Source of the DNA: Scytalidium lignicola
Taxonomy: Eukaryota; Ascomycota; Leotiomycetes
Direction of reading: 5' to 3'
Assembly: GCA_002812745.2 (NCBI GenBank)
Contig: NCSJ02000137.1
Span: 44,412 to 108,411, forward strand
Length of the DNA: 64,000 nucleotides
The position numbers and the translations under genes are program-made. Shown piece after piece: positions 13,037 through 26,341 of this stretch. Position 1 is the first letter of the stretch; every line of letters starts with the position of its first letter. The notes under the pieces are model-generated. The model did not search any database. It had not been told where the DNA came from and saw only the letters and a list, made by a program, of their open reading frames with translations.

Positions 13037-13572
13037 CTGCCTTTATCTTGTTTAGGTATTTGTAAATGAAGTTAAGAGGGTATTTAAATATGCCCCCTTG
13101 CATTGCTTTTGGTACGCAGCGCAGGCCTCCAAGTGAAATAGTCCTATGTTAAAAACAAGTTTCATTGTGGGGGGTTTGACAATTCTATCAACCCTAATGC
13201 TACCTTTGAATCATGACTATTGCCAATAAAACGCCTCCGTTTTCAAACCCGGCTACTCAAATGCAGCCCCAATCAACCTCATATCCATCAGCCAACCACC
13301 CATCGCCGGGATTCCAAAAACAAAACAAAAAATTTTGATTGACAAGAGACCGTATCATATCCAACTATTCCAAATCTCCAATGCCGAACTATTCGTTTCG
13401 CCAGCCGTCGTTTTTGTTAGGATAAACATGTTTAAATGGATGTATCTTCTCGGTATTGTATAATATATGTGATGTAGGTAGTAGTAGGTGGCATGTAACA
13501 TGAAATCTCAAGCTACAAACTTCTACCAGCCATCCACAATCCGCGTTATTGTAGCTAAAAAAAAAAAAACTT
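13037..13572. other. Convergent intergenic region
   Basis: Joint 3' flank of the PRCC-like and PKA genes. A run of A bases lies at about 13558-13569, immediately after the PKA stop codon on the other strand. Nothing else was seen. Confidence 0.5.
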
Positions 13573-15247
<1,675 letters not shown>

Positions 15248-16552
15248 ATAGAGGAGCGAAACCTAATCTCGATCAAGGGGTAATGGCGACTAGCCAGCAC
15301 CAGCAGTCCCGGGGACGTGAGGGCTTAGTTTTGGTGCAAGTGAGGGCAGCTTGCAGGTGAGGGTGAAAGGCAGGAGGGGGCCGGGGATCCCAAGAGATCG
15401 AACGCGCACAGGGAATGGACCACCCGTACCGCGACCGGGTCAAGAAAGGTTCTGGAATGTCTCGAGCAGGAGATGAGACGGCAGCTGAATTGACGATGCA
15501 CCAGCGACCAAGAAGGCACCGGCTTGCCGCAGCGTGTCTTGGGAGAGGGCAGATGGCGGGAGCCTTTCTTATGTTTCTTCGTAGCTCTTGGTCTCCCTGT
15601 CGCCGTGGATGATCGGCAGCGAATGGGCACGGCGGGGAAGCGATGCGATATGCGATAAGTTAAAGGCGAATCCTGTCTGGCGATACGATACGCACGCCTC
15701 GCACGCTGAGTGCACCAGCAAATGCTCAGTCGCACGCGGGGGCCCGGCGTGCAATAATACAACCCTCCCGAGAGGCAAGATTCAGTGTGATCTCAAGCTA
15801 TGCAGCTCGAGCTGAAGCCGCAGGAGAGCTTCAATTGGTGATGCTGGACAGGCCTTGGTGGGGTGAATTGAGTGCGGTAAACTGGGCTGATCTTGTTAGT
15901 GTAGAAGAGCGGCGCAATTGCTGGAGCCGTTGCAGCGACGCAAATGGTGCATGTATAAGTGTGAAGATACTGTACGGTGCAGGATAGTCCGCGTAAAGTA
16001 CATATAATAAGTATAAGTCTGGAATTGAAATGCAGCTGGTCTGGAATTGGGCGGCTGGAGACCGGAACAAGATATGTAGAGAGAGGAGGAGTACGACAGC
16101 ACTTCTTTTGAGTCCGGCAGAGAAAGAGCTTAGGAGGAGCTAGAAAGGAGGGGGAGAGAGAGGCTGGCAATGGCGGCGGGTCACGGGCGGCCCAAGTGTG
16201 TTGAGCTCGATATTTTGGCCTGGTAAGGCATACCAGGCAGTCATGCGGGTAGCGAAGATCGGGCTTCTACCCTCATGTAATAGATGTGAACGAGGCTTTC
16301 TATGATCTATGACGCTGATCTTGCAACATCCACCGTTTGCATAGTTCTGTGCAGATCTAGACTAGTCCCGAGTGTTGCACCTAGATAGAATAGACTTCTT
16401 ACCGCTAGGGGCGGCCAGAGCTGGTCCCGTGGGCTAGATTGTTACAGTACCGGCTCCGGGGATGGATAAGTGTCCAAACCTCCAATAAGCAGTTTCTACT
16501 TTGTTCGTGGCTTCATGTATTCATATCTTCATAACTTCATGGTTTCATGCCT
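15248..16552. other. 1.3-kb region upstream of PKA
   Basis: Holds the PKA promoter and leader and the 3' flank of the NFKBIL1-like gene. It contains several short open frames on both strands, none with recognisable protein content. No structured RNA was recognised. Confidence 0.5.
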
Positions 16553-17575
16553 TCACTTCTTCTTGTCCCGTAGCTCAGACCACAGTCGGTCGATGATCTG
16601 GAACACTGCTGTAACTCGTTGGATAACAGCTTCGTCGACATCTTGCCCTCCTAGCTTCTGCTGGATCTTGTCTGGATGCCACCGCACACGCTCCAGCTTC
16701 AACACCTTGTTAAGTTGCGTCTCCGTTGGCTGTCCGCCGCTCGGTCCATACAAGAAGAACCGTTCGACCTCCCCAGCCTTGACGTCTCGATAGTCTCCGC
16801 TTTCGACGGGCCAGGGAATAGCTGCCACTGTGACCCGCCCTGATCTCCCACCAGCAAGTTCCGCCCACTTCTTCAAGTAAGCGTCCCATCTATATAACCA
16901 AGCCTTCCTAGAATTCCTCTCCTGGCCCCTTCGTAAACTCTCTTCGACCTTTCTCGCGAACTCCTCTGCCTCCATTTCCTCATTCCTTCCCTCCCTAGCC
17001 AATCTCTCCCTCTCCTTCTTAGCAGCATCCCTTCTAGCCTTCTCTTCTATCAAGTGTTGATGTGTCTTTTCATACATCTTCGCTCGAACATATGCCGCGT
17101 ATTCTTCGTCTGTCATGCGCTCTAACTCTCCTTTTGGTCCTTCTTTCACGTCTGAATAGATGTGGATGGGTTGGCCATAAACTCCCTCCCAATACTGTGC
17201 GCCTTCGTCGTCTGCCATTGCATCAAATAGACTCTCCCTGAACGCGGCATTGGGATCGAGGTACTGGCTCGAGGAGGCATTTGGAAGGTGGGTGTCGTCG
17301 TAGAGTGACGGGTCATCTGGAGGTCTCGGTGAGGTCTTTCTTCTCCGCTTCCTACGATGGTGGTGATGGCGATGATGGTGATGGTGTCGTCGCTCACCAT
17401 GTTCACTGTTATCCTCATCATCTAAACTTTTCTCATTACGTTCCGACCGTCTCTTTGACTGCGATTTAAACTTGAACTTCGATCTTCTAGCGGCCGAATA
17501 ATCGTCCAAGTGAGAATCCGACTCGACGGGACCGGCCTCCCCACGCTTATCGCTCCCAGCATCTGAGGCCATCAT
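16553..17575 (-). CDS. NF-kappa-B inhibitor-like protein 1 (NFKBIL1) homologue
   Basis: A 340-residue single-exon gene. It begins with two Met codons (17575 and 17572), either usable. A charged disordered N terminus includes a His-rich run around residues 64-74 followed by RRKRRRK, a likely nuclear signal. The middle is a long charged helix rich in Glu, Arg and Lys. The C-terminal part contains WLYRWDAYLKKWAEL and a J-domain-like RVRWHPDKIQQKLGG segment, both typical of the fungal NFKBIL1 family. In animals the protein associates with mRNA processing; function here is inferred. The ankyrin repeats of the animal protein are not evident. It is head to head with the NSRP1-like gene, 282 bp apart. 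Confidence 0.85.
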   Translation of the reverse strand: MMASDAGSDKRGEAGPVESDSHLDDYSAARRSKFKFKSQSKRRSERNEKSLDDEDNSEHGERRHHHHHRHHHHRRKRRRKTSPRPPDDPSLYDDTHLPNASSSQYLDPNAAFRESLFDAMADDEGAQYWEGVYGQPIHIYSDVKEGPKGELERMTDEEYAAYVRAKMYEKTHQHLIEEKARRDAAKKERERLAREGRNEEMEAEEFARKVEESLRRGQERNSRKAWLYRWDAYLKKWAELAGGRSGRVTVAAIPWPVESGDYRDVKAGEVERFFLYGPSGGQPTETQLNKVLKLERVRWHPDKIQQKLGGQDVDEAVIQRVTAVFQIIDRLWSELRDKKK

Positions 17576-17857
17576 AACTGCAATCTAATAACACTTTACC
17601 TTTTCGGAAAATGCATCTTTAATGACTCCAGTAAGGAAGTTGTGCTAAATTCTAGATCCCTTTTTTCAAAATATTCTGGGTTGAGGAACTTTGACGCCAT
17701 CGAACACGCCCTAGCGCCATGACTTATCGCCTTATCGCTAGCTCCACACCAATTTCAACGTCCAAGCATCTTAAGGAGCTATTCTCCGCCACAATACTGG
17801 AAGTGACCCTTTGACTGACGAACTGGGATTAACCCCTGCATTATTCAAAGCTCCGAG

Positions 17858-19063
17858 ATGGCTGGTGGTCTCTCATATGGCCTTAACCTTACGAAGAAGG
17901 ATCCAGCTAAGAGACCTGTATCTACCAAAAGGAAAGCCATCTTCGGCGAGGATGACGATTTACATGAAGACAAAGTCTCCACTAAAGACACAGGATTCGA
18001 AGAACTCGAAGAGATTGATTTGCTGTCTAAAGAACCAGGACGCTCGAACACGGCACAAGATGCGCCAAAAACTTCATCGAATAGTGGCAAGCTCAAACCC
18101 AAAATCGAAGTGTCCAAAAAGGCGCCAATTACTATGTACGGAGATCTCTCAGAATCTTTCTCGTCTAGAAAGCACGCTCAGACTGCAGAAGAGTTAGATT
18201 CGAGCATATATGAGTATGACGCCGTATATGAGTCTCTAAAACCCCAGAAAAAAACTGCAATTGAAGACAAGGAACGAAAACCGAAGTATATGAGTAACCT
18301 GATTGCAGCCGCTGCCGTACGGAAAAGAGATGCCACTATTGCTGAAGAGAAGAAGCTGGCCCGAGAACGAGAGGCTGAAGGGGAGGAATATGCTGACAAA
18401 GAGAAGTTCGTGACGTCCGCATACAAGAAGCAGCAAGAGGAGAACAGGAGGCTAGAGGAAGAGGAGAGGATCAGGGAAGAGCAGGAACAGAAGCAAAATA
18501 AGAAGGCAGGCATGACCAACTTCTATAAGAATATGCTTGAGAGAGGAGAACAGAGACATGCAGAGGTAATGAAGGCAACTGAAGAGGCTATCAAGAACGG
18601 CCACGTAGAAGAATCTGAGATAGAAAAACCTAAGTCGGAAGCTGAATTAGCCCGTGAAGTTAGTGAGAGGACTGGTACGGCTATCACCGTCAACGATGAA
18701 GGTCAGGTGGTGGATAAGAGACAATTGCTTAAGGGTGGTTTAAATATTATTCCTAAGGCCAAGGACGATTCAAAAGCTAATGCTTCTCGCCTGGCAACTT
18801 CTTCTGTTCCCCACCGTGAGAGAGGTCCAGGCTTTGCTGGATCGGGAGGTGGAAAGCAGGCTATGAGGGAAAGACAATCTCACATGTTAGAAGCGCAACT
18901 AGAGCAAATAACAAAGCGAGCGCTTCAGGAAGAAGAAGACGAGAAGCAGAAGGTTGAACGAGCGGCAAAGAGTAGAAAGACCGAAGGGGATATCATGAGT
19001 GCTAGGGAGAGGTACCTTGCTCGTAAGAGAGAAGCGGAGGAAGCAAAGAAAAGAGGTGACTGA
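17858..19063 (+). CDS. Nuclear speckle splicing regulatory protein 1-like (NSRP1/CCDC55 family)
   Basis: A 401-residue single-exon gene with the family's start MAGGLSYGLNL. The conserved block, at about residues 95-240, includes IYEYDAVYESLK, SNLIAAAAVRKRD, and KFVTSAYKKQQEENRRLEEE. It ends with TNFYKNMLER followed by a coiled-coil rich in Arg and Glu. The C terminus is charged and ends in repeated RKREAEEAKKR motifs. The family regulates alternative splicing in animals; the fungal role is inferred. The start at 17858 is preferred over upstream in-frame codons because it matches the family start and follows CCGAG. Confidence 0.9.
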   Translation: MAGGLSYGLNLTKKDPAKRPVSTKRKAIFGEDDDLHEDKVSTKDTGFEELEEIDLLSKEPGRSNTAQDAPKTSSNSGKLKPKIEVSKKAPITMYGDLSESFSSRKHAQTAEELDSSIYEYDAVYESLKPQKKTAIEDKERKPKYMSNLIAAAAVRKRDATIAEEKKLAREREAEGEEYADKEKFVTSAYKKQQEENRRLEEEERIREEQEQKQNKKAGMTNFYKNMLERGEQRHAEVMKATEEAIKNGHVEESEIEKPKSEAELAREVSERTGTAITVNDEGQVVDKRQLLKGGLNIIPKAKDDSKANASRLATSSVPHRERGPGFAGSGGGKQAMRERQSHMLEAQLEQITKRALQEEEDEKQKVERAAKSRKTEGDIMSARERYLARKREAEEAKKRGD

Positions 19064-20025
19064 ACAGCCATTGCTACTAGGAAGCTACACGTGAAAATTC
19101 ATACTAGTTCCTCTACGCCAAACAAGATGTTAGGTCCCCAGAGAAGTTTATCGCCTGAATATATTTCGAGAGTCCGACCTAAACCTGATCAACGCTGAAC
19201 TTAGATGTCGTTTCAGCCTAGCTGTTTGGCAGGATTGCCTGATATCATCAAGCAACCTGGTTATATCACTCCCAGGGAGTTTTGCGAGATGATGATCTAA
19301 ATCAGCTAATCTCTGCTAAAACTCGGTGTAAATCGTTCAATTATTATCACGTTGTTTCTGTTCAACGCTGGTTCGAATGCTGCAGTGTTTTCCTCTCGCT
19401 CGAGTCTGTTCAGGTATGTGGAACTAGCCCCATCTGTATTTCTTTATTTTACGTAACTAATACCGCGTTTTAGTTTCAATACACCACAAACTTAGGCATG
19501 ACAATATGTTTGTTCATATGCACCAGTTTCTCTGCGAATCCCCCAAGATTTGCCAGGATGTCACTGAATCTGTTGCTCGCAGCAATATCCTTATTGGTGA
19601 CTTTGCTATAACGATACTTTATTATCACAAAACGTAGAACCATGCATGAAAGGGATTGTCCGATTCTGCCATTCGCACGATGATTTAGTGTATAGCTACA
19701 TCATTGAAATTCGGACATTCTTTCCATCACTCTACTGAGAGACTATGATCGAACAAGACCTAAACTCAAGAAATATAGTCTTCATCTTCAAAATCTTGAC
19801 GTCGAAACTCGTGGCTCTGTTGATTGAAACAAAATGTAGAAGTTTTAATAGCCCATGTTCCGACCAGATCTCTATTGCCTCAGCAGGCATCATCTGTCGA
19901 CGAATTACAGAGATACAATTATTATACAAGCTTCATGAGCCCTCGTAGTGATACAGACTTGTGAAGGAACCACATCAGTGGCCCATTATTTATACATCTG
20001 GTTGTCCAGCATGTCTCTAATTTTT
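19064..20025. other. Convergent 960-bp intergenic region
   Basis: Holds the 3' flanks of the NSRP1-like and Tim13 genes. Open frames at 19282-19473 and 19745-19948 have no recognisable content. Nothing else was seen. Confidence 0.45.
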
Positions 20026-20384
20026 TCAAAACAACCCTCCACCAGCAGCGGTCTTACCCTGCTCCTGCTGTATCCTCGTGATATACTGCCGGCTGACTGT
20101 GTTCCATGCTGCCATGTATTTTTCCATGCATTGCGTGAAGCAGGTTTGTTCGCCGCTCGTTAAGGAACTGCCGGGTTTGGGGACACACTTTTCGAAGCAG
20201 TGTTCATTGACTTTCTAGAGATGGCTTGTGAATATACTTTCTAAAGGCTGACTTCTAGCCATGCTCTTACCTCTATCAGCTGTCGCGCATTGGTCATTGC
20301 AGCTTCCTGTCGGACCTGATTCATCACAGCAGCTTTGGGGTCTGCAGAGCTGCCAAAGCCTAGAGTGCTGCCGATATTGTCCAT
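20026..20384 (-). CDS. tim13: Mitochondrial intermembrane-space chaperone Tim13
   Basis: A 100-residue small Tim protein that works with Tim8 to carry hydrophobic precursors across the mitochondrial intermembrane space. Exons: 20271-20384 and 20026-20214, joined across a 56-nt intron. The twin CX3C motif is complete: C44-FEK-C48 and C63-FTQ-C67, which form two disulphides during Mia40-dependent import. The N-terminal part reads TLGFGSSADPKAAVMNQV and the helix NARQLIEKVNEHC leads into the first motif. Length and spacing match the family. Its start lies 521 bp from that of the divergent lectin gene. Confidence 0.95.
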
Positions 20385-20905
20385 CTTTGATTCTGTCGGT
20401 GGTGAAGGTGGTGGATGACTATGAATTATCTGCAGTACGAGAGTGCGGACTAAAGGAGTTCTGGTTGGGTTTGGTATAACATATATGTACAGATTCTGCT
20501 GTGTGTATTGTCCAGAGCTCCAGTCGCTTTTTTTCAATAGATGATGTCGAGGCTGATGCCGGAGAGGCCTGAGGAAGAATGCGCTTGAGCAGCCACAGGG
20601 CCTCGAGTCTGGGCGCTTGAGGGCGCTTGAGCATTGCCGTGTCCAGTAAAGTTTGGGGGCCCAAGTCCCTGCTTAGACGATTGGGTGCGGCCCCCGGCGG
20701 CCACACCTTCGAAGGGTTGCTCGTAAGGCCAGCTAGACGTCTATTGCTTCGAGCCTCACGAAATCTCACAACACCTTCGTCTCTCCCCCTCAGTCTCTCC
20801 TTTCTCTACCTTTGGTTATTGCTGATCCGTCTGTTGCTTTCGTCTCTCTTCCGACCACCCCTTCTCGTCTCGTCTAGCAGACGACCAGCCCGAGATTCAA
20901 ACGCA
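20385..20905. promoter_or_regulatory. Divergent promoter region between tim13 and the lectin gene
   Basis: It contains a pyrimidine-rich stretch at about 20780-20880 just upstream of the lectin start, as is common in fungal promoters. No specific site was recognised. Confidence 0.4.
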
Positions 20906-22132
20906 ATGTGGCTTTCCGCATCGTGGTCGGGTTTGTGGCTGGCAGCGTGTGTAGTTGCTGGTGCTGCTGATGGCCCCACCACGGACGAGAATGGAATTAG
21001 AAGTATACCAGTATGTGCTCCCAGGCCAATTGAATATATAGAACTTGTTATTGATTTCGGTTTTAGCTTCGAACGCATTCTCTCGCACAGGTTTGTTCTT
21101 GGAAAGGCGCCCTCGTTTGGTGCTGCTACGAAGCTCACGTGTTACCACTCTTAGCCGTACTTGGACTCTGATATGCAAAGTCGATGGTGGGATTTTGGAG
21201 GAAATACCATTATACGTGCCGACAAGTATGGTAGCACAAAATTCTAGTTTTGGGGATCATGATTGACTGATCTGCCGTAGATATATTCGCCTGACTTCAG
21301 ACCGGCAATCACAAGAAGGATGGATCTTCTCGCGCGTGCCCCTCACTGCTACTAACTGGGAGGTATGTGCTAATATTTCAATTTTGCTCGGCTCAGATTC
21401 CGATGTATCTAAAAAATATGTTTATATAGATCGAAGTCGAGTTCCAAATCCATGGGTCTGGTAATCTCCACGGCGACGGTATGGCAATATGGCTCACCAA
21501 ACAGCGCGCTACTCCAGGACCGGTATTTGGCTCAGCAGACCGTTTTGAAGGCCTTGGGATAGTCATCGATACCTACAAGAACAATCGACCAGGGACAGTA
21601 TTCCCCTATGTAATGGCAATGATTGGCGATGGAGTAAAACCCTATGACAAGAACAACGATGGAAAGGACAACGAATTTATGGGATGTTCTGCAAGAGGAA
21701 TCCGAGGAGCAAATACCCCGACGAAGGCACGATTAACTTATTTCCAGGACAAAAGTCTGAAATTGGAGCTGCAGTACAAGAATGTTGATCAGTGGACTGT
21801 ATGCTTTGAGACCAATGACCCCCCNGACCCTTCCCAGCGTGTCATATTTGGGATTCAGCGCTGAAACTGGAGAGTTGCATGATAACCATGATATCATTAG
21901 CGTGACAACTAAGAATCTCTATGATACAAATGCAAGATCTGGAAGTTCGGCTCCTGGTTCAAAGGGCGGAAAGGGGCGACCAGATACGAAGCTGCCTCCG
22001 AATTCAAATCAATCTGGCGGGAGCTGGACTTGGTTTCTCGTGAAGGTATTCCTGTTCATCGCGGTGTGTGGTGGAGCTTATGTCGGGTATACAGCATGGA
22101 GAGCGAACAATAGACGGAGTCATAGGTTTTAA
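20906..22132 (+). CDS. L-type (legume-like) lectin cargo receptor of the early secretory pathway
   Basis: A 327-residue type I membrane protein of the VIP36/Emp47 kind, expected to bind high-mannose glycoproteins between ER and Golgi. Exons: 20906-21010, 21067-21090, 21155-21225, 21281-21362, 21430-22132. The 24-nt second exon supplies LRTHSLAQ, completing the family motif before PYLDSDMQSRWWDFGG. There is a signal peptide at residues 1-22, lectin domain at about 40-255 (GDGMAIWLTK, FEGLGIVIDTY, DNEFMGC), Gly/Ser linker, one membrane helix (WFLVKVFLFIAVCGGAYVGY) and a short basic cytosolic tail ending RRSHRF. A single N at 21825 breaks the frame after six C bases; ignoring it restores one continuous reading frame. 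Confidence 0.88.
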
Positions 22133-22550
22133 AAAGGGAGGTTGTGAAACTTCATCTGATTTTTGAGCTTTGCAGCGTGTATACCAGTGATGATCGATGA
22201 CATATTAGCTACTCTGGGAGAAATATTAAAAGCTTTTATTTTATGTACTTTTTTCTTTCCATTTTACATTAAAAAATTCGGGAGACCAAAGTGTCTGGAT
22301 TGCTCATTTATCCTTATGCTCCATGACAGTATGAGGTTGAATATCAACCTCTTCAACCGACAACATTCAAACCTACCGCCTGTTATTGACAAAAACCAAG
22401 TTGTCATGAAATAAAATAAAATAAATTCACGCTATCGTGGTTTTCGCTAATAATATTTTCCATCCACAGTAAACCGTTGCCCAGGTATCAGACCAAACGC
22501 CCTCCAGCAAACCCAGATTCGCCCAACTTTCTCGCGAACATAAATTCCTC
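22133..22550. other. Convergent intergenic region
   Basis: Shared 3' flank of the lectin and zinc transporter genes. It is AT-rich at about 22215-22280 and has a short AAATA run at about 22408-22425. Nothing else was seen. Confidence 0.5.
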
Positions 22551-24168
22551 TCAACGCGCCGTAAGTGCATTGCTCAGACCCATGATTGTCATACCCATAA
22601 ATGCAAACGCCATGCACAAATTCCGATTATGATTAAAACTCAAGCTCTCAACAAACAAAGATAACGCAACACTCGTCATTATTCCCGCGGTGACGGCAAA
22701 CATGCAACCATACCCTACAGAACCAGGAGTACTTCCAGTCCTACCAGCAAATTTGAACCAAGCTGCTGCAACAGCTGCGCCAAGGGGTTGACTGAGACCA
22801 CCGAGAAGAGAACTCCAGCTCATAGCACGCCATCGGCTCCCTAGCGCCAAGTATAGTGGGAGGGCCAAAGCAAAACCTTCCGTTATGTTATGGATGAAAA
22901 GAGCCATGAAGACAGCAAAGCCGAGGTTTGGATTCACATGGTTTGTAGCATAGGTTATAAACCCCTCCGGTAGCTTATGCAAGGCAATAGCAATTGATGT
23001 CTGCAGGCCAATACTCATGAAGGCATTCTCAGGCACATGATGGTGGTGTTGCACCTCGATATCGGCGTCTTCTTCTGACTCACAAGCCACATCTGCCGTA
23101 TCTAGCGAGTGAGATCTAGAAACCCCAGCAGGACCTACATGCTTCACGAATCTAGGTGAAATCCCTCCATTGAGAACCTCGTCTGGTGAGTGTTCCACTG
23201 ATCTGTATGGTACGTTCTCTGTCCAGGTATGCACTAGGCCATTTACCGGATGTGCACTATGTACCTTAGGAGCCAAGTGCTTAAAACACTCCTGACCACA
23301 GGGGTCTGAGTACCCATAACAAGGTCCACTTGAATCACAGTTACTTTTTATATCTTTGACAAAGGATATAACGCGATTCTGCATATTTGCTAGAGAAGGC
23401 CGTCGATGTGGAGGTTGTTGAGATGCATGACGATCTGTCATATTTGCTGCACCCATCCCAGAAACTTGCTGGCCTATTTTTAGTCCAGGAATGCCATCCG
23501 GCTCCATGGTCCCATGAAGGAGCGGCGTAGTTTCATGGGTTACACCATTCGAGCCCGACCGAGATTTAATGCGATGAGAGGAGCGTCGGCTGCGATGACT
23601 TGCGAAGGAGTGTACACGACTGTGTCGGCGGCTCTGAGAATGGTACGGTACATCGTGATGATGATCGCAGCCTACGACATGCGAAGGTATATAGTGGTGC
23701 AGAAACCGTGATACAGCTTGTATTCCAACAAAGCCAGCAATAAAGCATGCTAGCAATATCAATGAAGCGGCTTGAGGAGTGCAGCCGCCGCTTGTGAGGT
23801 AGTTCTTCGAGGAGGGCAACATACTATACAGTGCTGAGAACATCTAAAAATCCCAGGCATTATTATTTTAGCACTTATCCCGTATCCCCAAAAAACTTGT
23901 AGGATTGCATCATACCATAACACCGAAACTCAAACTCAGCGAAGACGCTAGGAAGGCATTACTGTCTTCGATCTTGAACTTACTCCCTCGTCGTAACCTT
24001 CGAACTAGAATATCTACACAGATAATAGATGAGCCGAATACACATGCTAGAAGAAAAGGTCAGCCATGGTCTAGTCTTCGTTGTGGTAGACGGGGAGGAC
24101 GCACCTATGCCACTAACTATAGTCATGATCCAACCGCGAATATCGTTATCTAGATGAGTGACCTCCAT
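22551..24168 (-). CDS. ZIP-family zinc transporter (Zrt3-like)
   Basis: A 495-residue transporter expected to move zinc into the cytosol, most like vacuolar Zrt3. Exons: 24105-24168, 23916-24046, 22551-23843. The start MEVTHLDNDIRGWIMTIVSG is the usual family start. N-terminal membrane helices include LASSLSLSFGVM and the segment ending SMLPSSK. A long cytosolic or luminal loop (about residues 110-330) is rich in His, Ser and Arg, with HHH clusters that could bind metal. The metal-site helices are SIAIALHKLPEGF and FIHNITEGFALALP, each with the HxxxE signature. Two CAAGGT sites lie on its strand upstream of the start. Confidence 0.9.
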
Positions 24169-24913
24169 CTTTGCAGCGTTACCGCAGAGCAGCAAGGTGA
24201 CTCGGTTATCCGTAAGCCGTCCAATGTCAAGATACAATCGTCGAGGTCTGCAGATCGGTGACGGCCGCTCGTGAGCGAATCCCATGCAACCCGTGCAACA
24301 CGACCAGAGCTCGTGAGAAGAAGCAACAGCCGAGTGCAGATTTATATGGTAAGAAAAATGAAGCGGTCAAATGAAACTCAGAAGCACGAATATTCAGAAA
24401 CGGCGAAGTTGATGAAGATGGAGATCACAGGTAAAGCAAAGGACAGTATGTGAAATGGCGGAAAGAGTGAAGCAGAACACGGCGTATTTGTATTGGAAAT
24501 CATTAGCAAGAAAAATGGTGGTACTGGTACCTTGCAACCCGTACTGGTATTGGTACGTTTACTGGTACTGGTACGTGACCTGCATATGACTGCATGCGAT
24601 GGGCACCTTGATGGGTATTGCGTCACAGCGTTGCATTGCAGTCCGCCGTAGAGACATGCGGCTGACAGAAATGCTTTTATTAGCTCGGCGGTGGTTGGCT
24701 GCAGCCCGTTTGTCCTGCTAGAAGCACGTGCCCAGGTACAAAGGTATTGTATCTCTGTCCTTGCACCTCGGATGGAAAAGCACAAAAATTCCGTTCACGC
24801 GCGTCTCACAGTCGCTCCTGAAGGGATCATACGCGCCTGTCCGTCGCAACATCCACGCCTACCTTTATATACCGCAGTGCGGGCTCTCAAGAGCTCGACT
24901 CCCCCCCCTCAAT
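24169..24913. promoter_or_regulatory. Divergent promoter region between the ZIP transporter and nuc1, with TACTGGTA repeats and CAAGGT sites
   Basis: Four copies of TACTGGTA lie within 52 bp (24522, 24542, 24560 and 24566, the last two overlapping). On the strand of the zinc transporter, CAAGGT occurs at 24529-24534 and 24605-24610. That hexamer resembles the site reported for the Aspergillus zinc regulator ZafA. A role in zinc response is inference. Confidence 0.4.
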
Positions 24914-25969
24914 ATGTCAAAATCCACATTAGCCCTTATCGCAATCGTCAGTGCAAGCACTGGAGCAGCCGTCACTGCTGCAATGTACTCGAGTCGAGCT
25001 GAAAAGAATCCACAGTCAATATCAGCACCATCCCCCACCACAACAGTAACCACAGTTCAAACAACATCTCCAACCTCATCGACTACCGTTTCCCCTTCAA
25101 TACCGGCGTCGGCGCCTGTCCCAGCCAAAACTGGCCTTCCACCTGTCGACCCAGCCGGTCTCTTCCAGTATGGCTTTCCAGGCCCCGTCTCGGACCTCGC
25201 AACTCGCCCGGCACTGGTATCTTCCTTTGATCGTCGTCTACGAAACCCGCAATGGGTGGCAGAGCATATCACACCAGAATCCCTAGCCCTGTCTGGTGGT
25301 GATAGAAAGAGCTCGGTCTTCCTGGAAGACTCTGCTATTCCTGAGAAGTTCCGCGGAAAGCTTAAGGATTACTTCCGCTCAGGGTATGATAGGGGCCATC
25401 AGGTCCCTGCGGCCGACGCAAAATGGAGCCAGGAAGCCATGAATGATACCTTCTATCTTTCGAATATGTGTCCGCAAGTTGGGGAGGGGTTTAACAGGGA
25501 TTACTGGGCACATTTCGAAGACTTCTGTCGAAGATTGACAACGCGGTATCCAAGCGTTAGGATTGTCACCGGTCCGCTCTATCTGCCCAAGCGGGATGTC
25601 GCCGATGGCAAGTGGAGGGTTTCGTATGAGGTTATTGGGAATCCTCCAAACATTGCCGTGCCAACTCATTTCTACAAAGTCATCTTCGCTGAGGATGGGA
25701 CGGTTTCGGGGCCTGTTGCTATTGGTGCCTTTGTTCTGCCCAACGCACCGATCCCGAATGAAAGGCCCATAACAGATTTCGAAGTCCCGGTTGAGGCCGT
25801 CGAGAGGGCGAGTGGCTTGGAGTTTGCGACGAAATTGCCCGTGCAGAGGAGAAAGAGACTTTGTCAGGATACCGTTTGCGCATTAGTTATCAGGGATTAT
25901 GCGGACAGACAGAAGGCCTTTGCAAAAGGGGATAAACAGGTTGCCGCTCCTGCAAAGTCCAAAGCCTAG
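24914..25969 (+). CDS. nuc1: Mitochondrial endonuclease G-type nuclease Nuc1
   Basis: A 351-residue DNA/RNA non-specific nuclease of the beta-beta-alpha-metal family. The start at MSKSTLALIAIV (24914) is preferred over upstream in-frame codons because it gives the usual N-terminal hydrophobic mitochondrial anchor. A Ser/Thr/Pro-rich linker follows. The nuclease domain begins near residue 90 (LFQYGFPGP) and holds the catalytic DRGHQ motif near residues 158-162, then LSNMCPQ and FNRDYW with the metal-binding Asn. No introns. It may be involved in mitochondrial DNA processing and cell death; the family link is secure, the role inferred. Confidence 0.95.
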   Translation: MSKSTLALIAIVSASTGAAVTAAMYSSRAEKNPQSISAPSPTTTVTTVQTTSPTSSTTVSPSIPASAPVPAKTGLPPVDPAGLFQYGFPGPVSDLATRPALVSSFDRRLRNPQWVAEHITPESLALSGGDRKSSVFLEDSAIPEKFRGKLKDYFRSGYDRGHQVPAADAKWSQEAMNDTFYLSNMCPQVGEGFNRDYWAHFEDFCRRLTTRYPSVRIVTGPLYLPKRDVADGKWRVSYEVIGNPPNIAVPTHFYKVIFAEDGTVSGPVAIGAFVLPNAPIPNERPITDFEVPVEAVERASGLEFATKLPVQRRKRLCQDTVCALVIRDYADRQKAFAKGDKQVAAPAKSKA

Positions 25970-26341
25970 GAATCTCGTTAATGTGATCTTTTCGGCGCAC
26001 TTTTGTTTCTTGCATTGCGATTTTAGACTTAGGCTGCCCAGGCATAAAGTTTATGTATGAGACTTAGTTATCTTAGTATTTAGCATTGCATAGCGGGAGG
26101 TTTGGTGTTTTTTGCTTGATTTGGAATGACTAGGAAATCACTTGTACCATAGCAATAACGATAGGTTCGATTTTAGAACAAGTTTCAAACTAAGCTTCTT
26201 TTCACTGCGTGGGCATCTCGAAAAGAAATGATTTTTGGCCTTGTAAATATCCCAGGAAATACCTTACCATGCTACCGTGACGCCAGAGTGCCATTTCATA
26301 TCCCAGTCATATGTTACAGACTATTACTCACTTAATAGCAC
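25970..26341. other. Convergent intergenic region
   Basis: Joint 3' flank of nuc1 and pfs2. No gene-like content was seen. Confidence 0.5.

Noticed and set aside
21825..21825. Lectin gene as a frameshifted pseudogene
   Set aside because: The only lesion is an N next to a C run; without it the exons form an uninterrupted frame, as in the four other genes with an N.
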